Part shown: positions 26,232-34,789 of the stretch, one piece after another
Position numbering within the stretch: position 1 is the first letter of the stretch
Layout: each line of letters starts with the position of its first letter
Source: Cohnella xylanilytica
Lineage (GTDB): Bacteria > Bacillota > Bacilli > Paenibacillales > Paenibacillaceae
Assembly: GCF_014212175.1 (NCBI RefSeq)
Contig: NZ_JACJVR010000015.1
Coordinates: 33,679-97,678, forward strand
Reading direction: 5' to 3'
Length of the DNA: 64,000 nt
Notes under the pieces: model-generated
The model's database searches: none
Told to the model about the DNA's origin: nothing
What the model saw: the letters and a program-made list of their open reading frames with translations, nothing else
Translations under genes and position numbers: made by a program

Positions 26232-27302
26232 TTAGTTACCCTCGCCAAGTATCTGTTCTAAGGCTTCAAGGCTGAGTCCTTTACGCTCTTGCTTGGCTTC
26301 TCGTACTTGTTGTGCCCTCATTTCTTCTTGGCTCATACCCTTTTTGTCTTTGATTGACCGTTCCTCATACACGATAGGTTTCTGTCCGGTCTTTAGATAA
26401 TCTTCGACTTTGCAAAGTACATCGCAATCAGCCATGAAGAAGGCTCTCGGGTTGAGTTTCTTCGAGTCGTAGCATACAAAGAACGCTTCAATGTGCTTTT
26501 TCATGGTGGGTTTTTGTTCGGCTCGATCAAGGTCTCGATAATGGTGCTGTAATTCCTTAATGCAATCCGTCACTGTTTTTCCTTCACGATTCTTTGTACG
26601 ATGCTTTTTTCCTGTTGCTTTTCGGTACTCACTGAGGAAGTGACTCTCAAACTCTGGATATGACCATAACTGCACATCATCGGGTAAGGCGGTCTCAGTT
26701 GGTTCAGGCTTGGCTTTATTGGTCTTTGGTTTGACTTGTCTAGTTCCAACGTAAGCCTTCCCATCAGCTTGAAGTACTTCGCTAAGGTAATTGCGATATG
26801 CTGTCAGAATCGTCTCACGATGGCTCTCAGCGGCGCTTTTAAGCCTAGCGGCATAATTATGTTCTACTACTTTTACAGCGGCTGTAAAAGCTTGTAGAAG
26901 GCTATCCGCTTTTTGTCCTTTGTATAACTCAGTGTTAGCAATGACTTCATTTTCAGCATGACTGAGAAACACAAACGGATTGTTTTCAGGACGGTCAGTA
27001 ATACTGAAAACGAACTCACCCCTGTCTCCGCCCTGCATGGAAAAGGTTTCAATAAATCCGTATTCCATCAACCGTTTGGCGTAATTCTTTACTGTCTTGT
27101 CATCCTTGTTCCCAAAAACTCTTTTTAGAAGGAGTCTTGGCAAGGCTACTTTTGTTGGAAGTTGGGCTTGAGCAGTATTAACCCGATTCATAATAAGCCC
27201 AAGTAGCTTCAATGAATCCCCTGTTAGGCGGCTACAACAAGCTACTTCATTTTCTAATCTAAAGTGCCCGTTATGGTACAGTATGAATCTGCCTGTCATC
27301 AT
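26232..27302 (-). CDS. Replication-like protein of plasmid/IME type
   Basis: The 356-residue protein has an N-terminal region with helical and winged-helix character (LTGDSLKLLGLIMNRVNTAQ, then VKNYAKRLMEYGFIETFSMQGG), a charged linker, and a C-terminal part rich in Lys, Glu and Gln. This layout resembles replication initiators and RepA-like proteins of Gram-positive integrative elements, but I see no decisive motif. It starts ATGATGA, overlapping the stop of the upstream HTH gene, so the two are translationally coupled. Confidence in the gene is high and in the function low. Confidence 0.6.
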   Translation of the reverse strand: MMTGRFILYHNGHFRLENEVACCSRLTGDSLKLLGLIMNRVNTAQAQLPTKVALPRLLLKRVFGNKDDKTVKNYAKRLMEYGFIETFSMQGGDRGEFVFSITDRPENNPFVFLSHAENEVIANTELYKGQKADSLLQAFTAAVKVVEHNYAARLKSAAESHRETILTAYRNYLSEVLQADGKAYVGTRQVKPKTNKAKPEPTETALPDDVQLWSYPEFESHFLSEYRKATGKKHRTKNREGKTVTDCIKELQHHYRDLDRAEQKPTMKKHIEAFFVCYDSKKLNPRAFFMADCDVLCKVEDYLKTGQKPIVYEERSIKDKKGMSQEEMRAQQVREAKQERKGLSLEALEQILGEGN

Positions 27303-27481
27303 CTCCGCCCCCTTCTTTGGATATACGCTGAAACGGATTCCCGGCTTATCATGTACGAGCAGGTCTTACCTTCACCAAACTTAACAGCGTCAAGCTGACG
27401 GGCTTGTATTGCTCGTAGAATTGTTCTTTGGCTGACTCCTGCAACCTTGGCGGCTTCTTTTCGGGTGTAAAACTCTTTCAT
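27299..27481 (-). CDS. Small excisionase-type HTH protein 1
   Basis: The 60-residue protein is a MerR/Xis-like helix-turn-helix (YTRKEAAKVAGVSQRTILRAIQARQLDAVKFGEGKTCSYMISRESVSAYI). It has the typical DNA-binding helix and the wing that sets spacing. Such proteins direct excision or regulate replication in integrative elements. AAGGGGGAA lies before the ATG and a promoter is visible at 27502-27530. Confidence 0.85.
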   Translation of the reverse strand: MKEFYTRKEAAKVAGVSQRTILRAIQARQLDAVKFGEGKTCSYMISRESVSAYIQRRGRR

Positions 27482-27501
27482 GGTCTGTTCCCCCTTGGAA
27501 T

Positions 27502-27530
27502 GGTATAAGTTAGTGACAGCAGAGGGTAAA
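27502..27530 (-). promoter_or_regulatory. Candidate promoter of the HTH-1/replication-like pair
   Basis: On the minus strand TTTACC and TATACC are 17 bases apart, giving a start about 14 bases before the HTH-1 gene. An AGAGGGTA / TAACCCTCT dyad overlaps the -35 region at 27521-27543 and could be an operator. Confidence 0.5.
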
Positions 27531-27592
27531 AAAATAACCCTCTCGTGCTAGTAATCGTTGCAACCTATTGTTCAGTTGCAGTGGGAATTTCC

Positions 27593-27655
27593 TATAATGA
27601 GGGTACACGTTCCTTCTTATTGCCCCTGCCATGACTCAGCAGGGGCTTTCTTGTG
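27593..27655 (+). ncRNA. Candidate short antisense RNA
   Basis: On the plus strand a TATAAT box (27593-27598) is followed about 30 bases later by a strong terminator: GCCCCTGC CATGACTCA GCAGGGGC then TTTCTT (27621-27652). The transcript would be about 45-50 nt and antisense to any read-through mRNA from the upstream HTH genes into the replication-like gene. The -35 element is weak. Antisense control of replication genes is known in several Gram-positive plasmids. Confidence 0.4.
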
Positions 27656-27674
27656 TTCATTACCGTTCGGGCGG

Positions 27675-27917
27675 CTAGTCATTGTCAGGAAAGAGCCTAT
27701 CAACGTCATAGTTCATTTCCCGTAGAAATGCCTTTAGGTCAGACTCTTCAATCCAGAATGGATATTTACCTACGCCCCGAATATTGCCGGGGATTCGTTC
27801 AACATGTAGCTTACCTTGCTTAACCCATCCGTAGACTGCATCTTCGCTTACCATTCGACTACGACTGTGAGCAGATAGCTTATATGCAATTTGCGAGACC
27901 GTGTAATACTTCCCCAT
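27675..27917 (-). CDS. Small excisionase-type HTH protein 2
   Basis: The 80-residue protein has a helix-turn-helix of the DNA-binding excisionase kind (YTVSQIAYKLSAHSRSRMVSEDAVYGWVKQGKLHVERIP) ending with an acidic tail. It begins three bases after the stop of the preceding HTH gene, with GGGGAGG upstream, so it belongs to a three-gene operon. Confidence 0.8.
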   Translation of the reverse strand: MGKYYTVSQIAYKLSAHSRSRMVSEDAVYGWVKQGKLHVERIPGNIRGVGKYPFWIEESDLKAFLREMNYDVDRLFPDND

Positions 27918-27920
27918 GAC

Positions 27921-28124
27921 CTAGCGCCTCCCCTCATTGATTGATTGCTCTACGAACGCTCTTAAATCGGCTTCCCGAACTCTCCAAAGCGTCCCGGCTA
28001 ACTTCATTGCTTTAATCCGCCCTTCACCAAGCCATTTGTAGCAAGTATTCATATCAATGCTCAACAGCTTTGCGACTTCATCGGCGGAATACAAGCGACC
28101 TAGATACGTTTTCATGTCTTCCAT
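27921..28124 (-). CDS. Small excisionase-type HTH protein 3
   Basis: The 67-residue protein matches the helix-turn-helix 17/Xis type (YSADEVAKLLSIDMNTCYKWLGEGRIKAMKLAGTLWRVREADLRAFVEQ). Its ATG shares a base with the stop of the upstream gene (TAATG), so translation is coupled. GGGAGG lies before it. Confidence 0.85.
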   Translation of the reverse strand: MEDMKTYLGRLYSADEVAKLLSIDMNTCYKWLGEGRIKAMKLAGTLWRVREADLRAFVEQSINEGRR

Positions 28125-28303
28125 TATTGCTGACCTCCCGTAGTGTTATTGAGGATGAAGTTCCTGAGACTTTCCTGAGGAATCCTAATTGAGCCACCGA
28201 CTTTGCAACTTGGGAGTTGTCCGTTATGACACATGCCATAAACCGTTGTATAGGATAGTTGCAGTATGTCCATGACTTCACGGATGGTGAATAAGCGTTC
28301 CAT
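28124..28303 (-). CDS. Small excisionase-type HTH protein 4
   Basis: The 59-residue protein (LFTIREVMDILQLSYTTVYGMCHNGQLPSCKVGGSIRIPQESLRNFI) is a typical Xis/MerR-like DNA-binding protein. I chose the ATG at 28303 since AAGGGG lies at a good distance; a longer frame from 28342 lacks one. It is first in the operon with HTH 3 and HTH 2. Four such proteins in a row is unusual. Confidence 0.85.
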   Translation of the reverse strand: MERLFTIREVMDILQLSYTTVYGMCHNGQLPSCKVGGSIRIPQESLRNFILNNTTGGQQ

Positions 28304-28661
28304 GATGACCGCCCCTTTCGGTTGTGAAATTGTTACATACACAATATAAGGAAGCGGATTGCAGGATTAACAAAAGCGCGTAGAAATATTGAAGAATCTT
28401 TAATTATCCGATAAACACGGGACATTTAGTTCAGTAAGGGGAGAGAGAACGAAGGTAACTAATTTTTCAGCTTTATTGCACTTTGTGGGAACTTCGTTAT
28501 CGTTAAATCTGTTGATTTCATCTGCAAATAGACATAATTACGGCTGTCATTTAATAAGAAGATTCAGGTTATGCCGATTGAAAAAAAATATTCATCCAAC
28601 CGCAATTTTTTCCCCTCCCGGCGCGATGGTTACTGCGAACACGCTCAAGGGGGAGCAGAAA

Positions 28662-28817
28662 ATGAATGTAGAACGCACTTATGATGATGGAGCAATATTC
28701 CTAGACTTGTTTATGCCGCTCGTGTACTCGGAAATTGACAGACTGCTAGAACAAGAAGCCAATTCCCAGTATAATGAAGGCAACGCCAATACATCTCATA
28801 GTGAAGGAGCGGCGTAA
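28662..28817 (+). CDS. Small acidic protein before the recombinase
   Basis: The 51-residue acidic protein (MNVERTYDDGAIFLDLFMPLVYSEIDRLLEQEANS...) has a strong GGGGGAG site before its ATG and ends two bases before the recombinase start. The position suggests a recombinase accessory or directionality factor, as is common for large serine integrases, but this is inference. The stretch 28304-28661 holds no other gene. Confidence 0.7.
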   Translation: MNVERTYDDGAIFLDLFMPLVYSEIDRLLEQEANSQYNEGNANTSHSEGAA

Positions 28818-28819
28818 CT

Positions 28820-30310
28820 ATGAGATGTGCAGTTTATATTCGTGTTTCTACAGATAAAGAAGAGCAAAAAACGTCATTACAGAATCAAAGAAGCTTGTTC
28901 TACGAGTACCTTGAAAAACAAGGGTGGGATGTGTTTGATTTCTATATTGACGTTGAGAGTGGAACAACTGGTAAAAGAGAAAATTTGCAACGTCTGATAA
29001 AGGATGCCAAGGAGCGTAAGTTTGACGTTATCGCGGCAAAAGAATTATCACGACTTGCTCGGAATGGTGGTCTCTCTTATCAAATTAGGGATATAGCGAT
29101 GGAGAACCGTATTCATATTGTCACTTTAGACAATGCAATCAACACGCTTGAGGGTAAAGGGGAAATGTTCGGGCTATACGCTTGGATGTACGAGCAAGAA
29201 TCACAGCGAACGTCCACTCGAATTAAAGCCGCCCTCAGTAGTAAAGCAAGAAAAGGTGAGTTCAAGGGTTCGGTTCCGCCTTACGGGTACAGGCTGAACA
29301 GCGGAAAGCTTATTCTTGCGGAGGACGACACGCCCAACAATGTAAAGCGGATATTCCGAATGTACTTGGAGGGAAAAGGATTCGATGCAATCGCACGAAC
29401 TTTGACTCGTGAAGGATGTCCAACACCTGCCCAAGTTGTCGGCAAGAAAAATGCAGGGCTATACTGGCAGGGTACTTCTATCAAGAAAATCTTGACTAAC
29501 CCACATTATGTCGGAGACTTGGTTCAAGGAAGGCAGACAACAGTTAGCGTCACGTCAAAAGTACGTGAAGAAATTCCAAGGGAAAAGCAAATCGTTACTG
29601 AAAACGCCCACCAAGCCATAATCTCAAGGGAAGACTTTGAAGCTGTCCAACAATATATGAAGGGGCGAAAGCGGCAAAAAGCTAAGCCCAAAGCTAAGAA
29701 GCACCTTTTCACAAACTATCTTTTCTGTGCAGATTGTGGAAAGGCACTATGGTATGTTCAGTATCGCAAAGGCTATGTTTGCGGCAACTACTATAAGCAC
29801 GGAAAGCATGTTTGTAGTCAGCATAGCGTGAAGGAAAAGGAACTCATTGAGGTTATCCTAACCGACATTCGTAACAATGCTCAGATGCTTAATGAGAACG
29901 AGATTATGGGGCGGCTTGAGGTAAAGACCTTACAAGCAAGAAAGCAAGCAGAAAAGCAAATACAGTCTTTACAAAGACGCATTGAAAAGCTAAAGGAACA
30001 AAAGACAGGTTTAATCAGACTGTTGGCGAGTGGTACGATTACTGAGATAGAGTATAAGGAAGCAACAGAGAGCGGAAATGCTGAACTGTACAGCCTACAG
30101 GAGCAGTTAAAAGGCTTCCAGTCTCAACAAGGGAATAAAAGTACAGGGGAAAGCATTGCTCGATTGAAGAAAGAACTCAAGCATTTCATGAAGCTTAAGG
30201 AACTTACTCCTGAAATGGTACATCGTTTGGTCGAAAGGATTGAAGTTCAAGCGGATGGTTCGGTAAACATTCATTACAAGTTTGCCGCCACCGCTCTTCT
30301 TACGGCTTAA
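28820..30310 (+). CDS. Large serine recombinase (integrase)
   Basis: The 496-residue protein integrates and excises the element. The N-terminal resolvase domain has the catalytic Ser in YIRVSTDKEEQKTS (residues about 6-15) and conserved KELSRLARNG. A recombinase domain follows (YGYRLNSGKLILAEDD), then a zinc ribbon with CADCGKALWY ... CGNY ... HVCSQ near 300-335, and a coiled-coil of Lys/Glu/Leu (about 365-440). It is at the right end of the AT-rich element and coupled to the small acidic gene. GAAGGAG precedes the ATG. Confidence 0.94.
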   Translation: MRCAVYIRVSTDKEEQKTSLQNQRSLFYEYLEKQGWDVFDFYIDVESGTTGKRENLQRLIKDAKERKFDVIAAKELSRLARNGGLSYQIRDIAMENRIHIVTLDNAINTLEGKGEMFGLYAWMYEQESQRTSTRIKAALSSKARKGEFKGSVPPYGYRLNSGKLILAEDDTPNNVKRIFRMYLEGKGFDAIARTLTREGCPTPAQVVGKKNAGLYWQGTSIKKILTNPHYVGDLVQGRQTTVSVTSKVREEIPREKQIVTENAHQAIISREDFEAVQQYMKGRKRQKAKPKAKKHLFTNYLFCADCGKALWYVQYRKGYVCGNYYKHGKHVCSQHSVKEKELIEVILTDIRNNAQMLNENEIMGRLEVKTLQARKQAEKQIQSLQRRIEKLKEQKTGLIRLLASGTITEIEYKEATESGNAELYSLQEQLKGFQSQQGNKSTGESIARLKKELKHFMKLKELTPEMVHRLVERIEVQADGSVNIHYKFAATALLTA

Positions 30311-30339
30311 AATACAGTGACCGACACTCAAGTCATGTG

Positions 30340-30580
30340 GAGTGCGTAATAGGAATGCAACGAATCGATACGTAGAAATCGTTTATTTTCAACACTTTGC
30401 GCGTTTTATGACTTTCACGGCAGACGGCAGCGATTTCAAAAATAAGGTGCTCAAAGACAAAATCGAGGTTTCGGTCGTTTTGGACCTGGATTTGGACGTC
30501 GGGTGTGTAGATATGTTAAATTCATGGGAATAAGTTCATGAATCAGCTGAAAATGAAAGTTGCTGCAACATATGATATAC
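30340..30580. other. Intergenic stretch between the two mobile regions
   Basis: It contains a 63-codon GTG frame with no binding site and no family resemblance, possibly a gene remnant (ADGSDFKNKVLKDKIEV). No reliable gene or structure is seen. Confidence 0.4.
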
Positions 30581-30838
30581 AAGAGAACGCCCTTTTTTGC
30601 GGTGTTCTCTTTTTATATAATTCAGAAAGGCAGTAGCCCTGAAAGATATTCAGCGCAACTTGTTTATTGCGTGACAAGGGATTTGTGGATGTCCGAGGTG
30701 ATAGTCCTCGCCAATCAGAAAGGCGGCGTGATCAAAACCACAACGGCGCCATATTCCGGGGATTCGGTCTCGAAAGTTCTGCCTTTGCGTCTGCCCGAGA
30801 GGCTGATATATTCAAATATATTAAAGTGGAAGTCATGA
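30581..30838 (+). pseudogene. Decayed copy of the parA leader and parA start
   Basis: The sequence 30581-30760 repeats, with many changes, the region 32871-33040 before and at the start of the intact parA. The shared parts are the hairpin AAGAGAACGCCC...GGTGTTCTCTTTTTATATA, the GCGCAAC stretch, and the ATG region. The fragment (ATG at 30689) encodes VIVLANQKGGVIKTTTA, where the Walker A Gly-Lys-Thr of parA has become Ile-Lys-Thr (GGVIKTT instead of GGVGKTT). The frame then diverges. It is a remnant left by insertion of 30840-32870 or by duplication. Confidence 0.85.
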
Positions 30839-31070
30839 AGCATCGCCCATCCATCAGAGAAATGAAATAATTGGTAAAATTTCTAATTCATATTGCAACG
30901 TTTTTCCTTCCATATGTGTCTATATGTTTAGACAACATGAACTACTATGAATTATGCTCAATAGGCAAGGAAAGAATGGGTCTCAGGGAGGGGGGGAAAT
31001 ATGTAAAATCGTCAGGAAGAAGCGGCAAGTAATATCTTCTATAACCACAAAAATCGGAGGTGCTTTGTAA

Positions 31071-31964
31071 ATGAAACGTAACCCTATTTCAATGGCTTTG
31101 GTGTTATTATTGACTTTCCTACTCTCAATTGGGCCAGGTAATGCATTCGCGGCAGGAACAAATTCCGCTCCAAATGAGCGATTTTCAAATGGTAAATATG
31201 CTGTTGAAGGTAAAGTGGTTAAAGTGGAAACAAAGCAGATCCAGAGCTTTAGTGGAGAGGAAGCCAATGTTCGCATCCCATTTTCACTAGAAAATGTTGA
31301 GTACTATATTGTGTCAGCGACTAAAAAGGATGACGGCCAATATTACTTCGATTATGTTTTGACGACATACAATGAACGAGTCGTTTCGGCACCAGTAAAA
31401 TACAACGAAAGAGATAAAACCTTGCTTATCAAGGTAGGGACTGCTTCGAAAGATGTAGATTTAAGCTATACCGATGGCGAAAGAGCAAAAGCTAATTCTT
31501 CAATTACTGAAGCTCCGAAAAAAGACACTGCCCTTGAAAATAAAATACAGCCGTTGGCTTTCACAACGAAAAGTGGTTCATTTCAAACGGTTTGGGAGGA
31601 CCCGATCAATCTGAATGTCAATAGCGTGAAAGACAATATTACATTTAGTTATGACGGAACTACCGTAAACTATATTGACGGATCAGATAATCGCACCTGG
31701 CTAACAGCATCAGGTTGGTATGAAAAAAGCCATAGTATTAATTCTTACTACTCTTATTTAAGCGGTAAGGCAGTCAATATAACAGTGGCTACAACAGCTA
31801 CTTATCAGAACGACACATTCTGTGCGCTTAATACTACAAATGTATACTACAATCCAAACGCAGTAACAGGAACATATATTGGCAACATTTCAGGTCAAGT
31901 CAGTACAAATGCTACTGGCGGTTGCTCAAGCTGGTTGCATTATTATAATGTTTTAGATAATTAA
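31071..31964 (+). CDS. Secreted protein of unknown function
   Basis: The 297-residue protein has a signal peptide (SMALVLLLTFLLSIGPGNAFA, cut at AFA-A). The mature part has two beta-rich regions: one with VEGKVVKVETKQIQSFSGEE and one with Tyr/Asn-rich strands (SGWYEKSHSINSYYSYLSG). Two Cys (FCALN and GGCSS) could form a disulfide. I do not recognise a family. GGAGGTG lies before the ATG and a terminator follows. Low GC compared with the ICE genes suggests a late insertion between the two parA copies. Confidence 0.8.
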   Translation: MKRNPISMALVLLLTFLLSIGPGNAFAAGTNSAPNERFSNGKYAVEGKVVKVETKQIQSFSGEEANVRIPFSLENVEYYIVSATKKDDGQYYFDYVLTTYNERVVSAPVKYNERDKTLLIKVGTASKDVDLSYTDGERAKANSSITEAPKKDTALENKIQPLAFTTKSGSFQTVWEDPINLNVNSVKDNITFSYDGTTVNYIDGSDNRTWLTASGWYEKSHSINSYYSYLSGKAVNITVATTATYQNDTFCALNTTNVYYNPNAVTGTYIGNISGQVSTNATGGCSSWLHYYNVLDN

Positions 31965-31993
31965 ATTCGTTTGCCGAATCATACAAAATGAGA

Positions 31994-32028
31994 ACCCAGT
32001 GCCACATATGCACTGGGTCTGTATTTTT
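31994..32028 (+). terminator. Terminator of the secreted protein gene
   Basis: ACCCAGTGC / GCACTGGGT arms with a CACATAT loop are followed by CTGTATTTTT. Confidence 0.85.
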
Positions 32029-32131
32029 GAAAAAGTCTGTCTCAACTCAATGAACCTTCAGTCCACTTAACTCAGAAGCAAACTTCGTGATAGAGCTCTG
32101 GTAAGATCCCTGTCAGATATGCACAATTATC

Positions 32132-32524
32132 TTAGTTCTTTCGATGCTGATAAATAGCAATGCTTATTTCAATCAACGCTAGTACAAGTAACGGAAGACC
32201 GATAGAAAAGATAGCGACAAACCCTACAAAGCAATGTATCGCGGCAGCGGTGAAATGACCAGGTATATATTTTTGGCGGAAAGAAAAGATTTCAATTATG
32301 AGCCCGGCGAATAATAGAAGCCAGTAATATGGTGCAGGTATTTGGGTAATTACATCACTATAATTCATAAATAAAGCAATAAATACGACTAAGGATAAGA
32401 ATAATACACCATTGAGAACAAGAGCAAACGTTGGGGGAATGATATTTTTATTATTTTTGTTGTTACGCGTAAACGCAATTGAAACTAATAAAAGACAAAT
32501 AGATATAATAGGGAAAGTAACCAC
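32132..32524 (-). CDS. Small membrane protein with four helices
   Basis: The 130-residue protein is mostly hydrophobic, with about four membrane segments (FPIISICLLLVSIAF; ALVLNGVLFLSLVVFIALF; YYWLLLFAGLIIEIFSF; FVGFVAIFSIGLPLLVLALIEI). The likely start is a GTG with AAAGG upstream. No family recognised. It is read opposite to its neighbours in the AT-rich insertion. Confidence 0.65.
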   Translation of the reverse strand: MVTFPIISICLLLVSIAFTRNNKNNKNIIPPTFALVLNGVLFLSLVVFIALFMNYSDVITQIPAPYYWLLLFAGLIIEIFSFRQKYIPGHFTAAAIHCFVGFVAIFSIGLPLLVLALIEISIAIYQHRKN

Positions 32525-32796
32525 GTTCCACCAACCTTTCTTTCAATTCGTACTTACGTATATAATAACACATCGATATGGCTTAATACTCGTCTATTTC
32601 TAGACGTAAGTATTTTCTTTACAACTAAAGTGAACACTGAATTTGGTCTCTCTTACCTTGACAGAACAGTCCAATTTAGAATTCATCACATCGGAATGAG
32701 GGTGAATCGTCTTTCACTTTAATCCACGGTATGGTTAAACCAACTCGTTACTTTGGTTCTTTGGATTGTTTGGAATGGAACTTCATAAGACCCCCG

Positions 32797-32843
32797 ATGG
32801 AAAAAAGTAAAGCAAGTCAATTTACTTACTTTTTCTCCATCGG
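32797..32843 (+). terminator. Hairpin in the parA upstream region
   Basis: An imperfect stem with GATGGAAAAAAGTAA opposite TTACTTACTTTTTCTCCATC lies 140 bases before parA. No plus-strand gene ends just before it, so it may be a leftover terminator. The stretch 32525-32870 has no other gene. Confidence 0.4.
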
Positions 32844-32870
32844 TACGGGCGCCCTAGTATAAGAATATTC

Positions 32871-32965
32871 AAGAGAACGCCCTTAATGCGGTGTTCTCTT
32901 TTTATATAGACAATTTTTTAAAAGCCGGTTGCACAGAATTTTCAGCGCAACCGGCTTTTTGCGTG
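32871..32965 (+). promoter_or_regulatory. parA leader with two stem-loops
   Basis: The first hairpin (AGAGAACGC ... GCGGTGTTCTCT then TTTTTATA, 32872-32905) looks like a terminator, and the second (AAAAGCCGGTTGC ... GCGCAACCGGCTTTTT, 32930-32962) is also followed by T residues. Both stand before the parA binding site AAAGGAGAAG. The pair could attenuate parAB transcription. Confidence 0.6.
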
Positions 32966-32981
32966 AAAGGAGAAGTGTAGG

Positions 32982-33809
32982 ATGACCAAGGTGATCGCCC
33001 TCGCCAATCAGAAAGGCGGCGTGGGCAAGACCACAACGGCGGTCAATTTGGGAATCGGTTTGGCTGCCGATGGGAAAAAGGTTTTGCTGGTCGATGCGGA
33101 CGCGCAAGGCAACCTGACGGATTCGTTAGGGTTCCACGAACCGGATAATTTGTCGGTATCTTTAGCGACATTGCTGGCGAAGACGATGCTGGAAGAATCC
33201 TATGAAGCGCGGGAAGGTATTTTGCATCACCATGAAGGCGTTGACCTGATGCCAGGCAATATTGAATTGTCCGCTGTTGAGGTATCGCTCGTCAATACGA
33301 TGAGCAGAGAAACGATTTTGCGTTCGTACATCGACTCCGTAAAAGCCGACTACGATTACGTGCTGATCGATTGCATGCCGAGTTTGGGCATGTTGACCAT
33401 CAACGCGTTGGCGGCAGCAGATAGCGTTATTATCCCCGTTCAGGCGCATTATTTGCCGGCCAAAGGAATGACCCAACTTTTGCAGACCATTTCCCGTGTG
33501 CGCAGGCAGATCAATCCGAAGTTGGTTTTGGACGGCGTGCTGCTCACGATGGTAGACAGCCGGACTAAATTTGCCAAAGACATTTCCTTTATTCTTCGGC
33601 GCGACTACGGTGACAAGCTGCGCGTGTTCAACACCGAAATTCCCTTATCCATTCGCGCGGCGGAAACGAGCGCCAAGGGAAAAAGCATTTATGCTCATGA
33701 CCCCAATGGTCAAACGGCAAAAGCGTATGCCGCCTTTACGAAGGAGGTGCAAGGCATTGGCAGCGAAAGACGACATGCGCGCCCACATCAAGCTGACCAC
33801 AGTCGCTGA
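32982..33809 (+). CDS. parA: ParA family ATPase
   Basis: The 275-residue Walker ATPase segregates plasmids or circular ICE intermediates together with ParB. It has the deviant Walker A motif KGGVGKTTTAVNLG at residues 11-24, A' (LLVDADAQGNLTDSLG), and Walker B-like VLIDCMPSLG. No N-terminal DNA-binding domain is present, so it is of the Soj/ParA-Ib size. The last 53 bases overlap parB. A duplicate of its start lies decayed at 30581-30838. Confidence 0.95.
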   Translation: MTKVIALANQKGGVGKTTTAVNLGIGLAADGKKVLLVDADAQGNLTDSLGFHEPDNLSVSLATLLAKTMLEESYEAREGILHHHEGVDLMPGNIELSAVEVSLVNTMSRETILRSYIDSVKADYDYVLIDCMPSLGMLTINALAAADSVIIPVQAHYLPAKGMTQLLQTISRVRRQINPKLVLDGVLLTMVDSRTKFAKDISFILRRDYGDKLRVFNTEIPLSIRAAETSAKGKSIYAHDPNGQTAKAYAAFTKEVQGIGSERRHARPHQADHSR

Positions 33810-34701
33810 TTTATTTTCCACTGAGGAAAGCCGCGCGGACGAGCAACGGGAAAAAGTAATGGACATTCCGCTGGAAGAAATCAGTGATTTTCCCGGCCAC
33901 CCATTCAAGGTGAAGGCGGATGAAGTGATGCTGGAAATGGCGGACAGCGTAAAGCAATACGGCGTTCTTATTCCTGGCCTGGTTCGTCCGAAGGCGGACG
34001 GCGGCTATGAAATGGTAGCCGGACACCGGCGCAAAAAAGCAAGCGAACTGGCGGGTAGAGAAACGATGCCCTGTATCGTCCGCGAACTGGACGACGATCA
34101 GGCGACCATTATTATGGTGGACAGCAACCTGCAACGGGAATATATCTTGCCTAGCGAGAAGGCTTTTGCTTATAAGATGAAACTGGAAGCAATAAAAAGG
34201 CAAGGAGCCAGAACGGATTTAACTTCTGCGCAAGTTGCTCAGAAGTCGGCGAATAAAACATCAAGGCAAATTATTGCCGAGCAAGCTGGGGAAGGCCCGC
34301 ATCAAATTTCACGCTATATCCGCCTTACCGAACTGACCCCCTCCATTCTCGAAATGGTGGACGATAAACGAATCGCCTTCAATCCGGCCGTAGAGCTTTC
34401 TTACTTGGCCGAAGAAGAACAGAAAGCCCTGTACGAAACGATGCAGTCCGAAGACTGCACGCCTTCGCTGGCGCAGGCGCAGCGCATGAAAAAACTGAGC
34501 CAGGACGGGCGGCTTAACGTGGATGTCATCTTCTCGATTCTCACGGAGGAGAAGCCGAACCAGAAAGAAAAGATGACCATTCGGCGCGAACGGATCGACC
34601 GTTTCTTCCCGAGGGACTTTACCGAAAAGCAAAAGGAAGACCTGATCGTACAACTGTTGGAAAGTTGGTATAAAAAACGGCAACGGGAGCAGGAACGTTA
34701 A
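33757..34701 (+). CDS. parB: ParB family partition protein (copy 1)
   Basis: The 314-residue protein binds centromere-like sites and activates ParA. ParB/Srx domain motifs are visible: IPLEEISDFPGHPFKVKADE, then GLVRPKADGGYEMVAGHRRKKASE, and a helical domain (EYILPSEKAFAYKMKLEAIKRQ ... SRYIRLTELTPSILEMVD). I chose TTG at 33757 because AAGGAGGT is eight bases upstream; this start lies inside parA (overlap 53 bp). A related second copy lies at 60659. Confidence 0.93.
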   Translation: MAAKDDMRAHIKLTTVADLFSTEESRADEQREKVMDIPLEEISDFPGHPFKVKADEVMLEMADSVKQYGVLIPGLVRPKADGGYEMVAGHRRKKASELAGRETMPCIVRELDDDQATIIMVDSNLQREYILPSEKAFAYKMKLEAIKRQGARTDLTSAQVAQKSANKTSRQIIAEQAGEGPHQISRYIRLTELTPSILEMVDDKRIAFNPAVELSYLAEEEQKALYETMQSEDCTPSLAQAQRMKKLSQDGRLNVDVIFSILTEEKPNQKEKMTIRRERIDRFFPRDFTEKQKEDLIVQLLESWYKKRQREQER

Positions 34702-34737
34702 CCTGTATCTGAAACATAACGATCCTGTCCGGCAGGC

Positions 34738-34764
34738 ACTCTCCCCTAGGCGGAGAGCTTTTTT
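34738..34764 (+). terminator. Terminator after parB
   Basis: CTCTCC CCTAGGC GGAGAG is followed by CTTTTTTAT. It separates the parAB unit from the pilus operon. Confidence 0.85.
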
Positions 34765-34789
34765 ATGCCCATTTTTGGGGAGGCGATTC

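Larger units (their letters stand above)
20092..30310. mobile_element. AT-rich integrated element with R-M cargo and serine recombinases
   Basis: Base composition shifts abruptly from GC-rich to AT-rich at about 20090 and gene content changes to mobile functions: HTH regulator, restriction-modification pair, resolvase, replication-like gene, several excisionase-like HTH genes, and a large serine recombinase as the last gene. Terminal attachment sites could not be identified by eye; both limits are set by gene and composition borders. The element abuts an ICE-like segment on the right, so it could also have inserted into that. Confidence 0.75.

Noticed and set aside
30342..30533. 63-codon frame after the recombinase
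   Set aside because: GTG start without binding site and no recognisable domain; kept only as a possible remnant.
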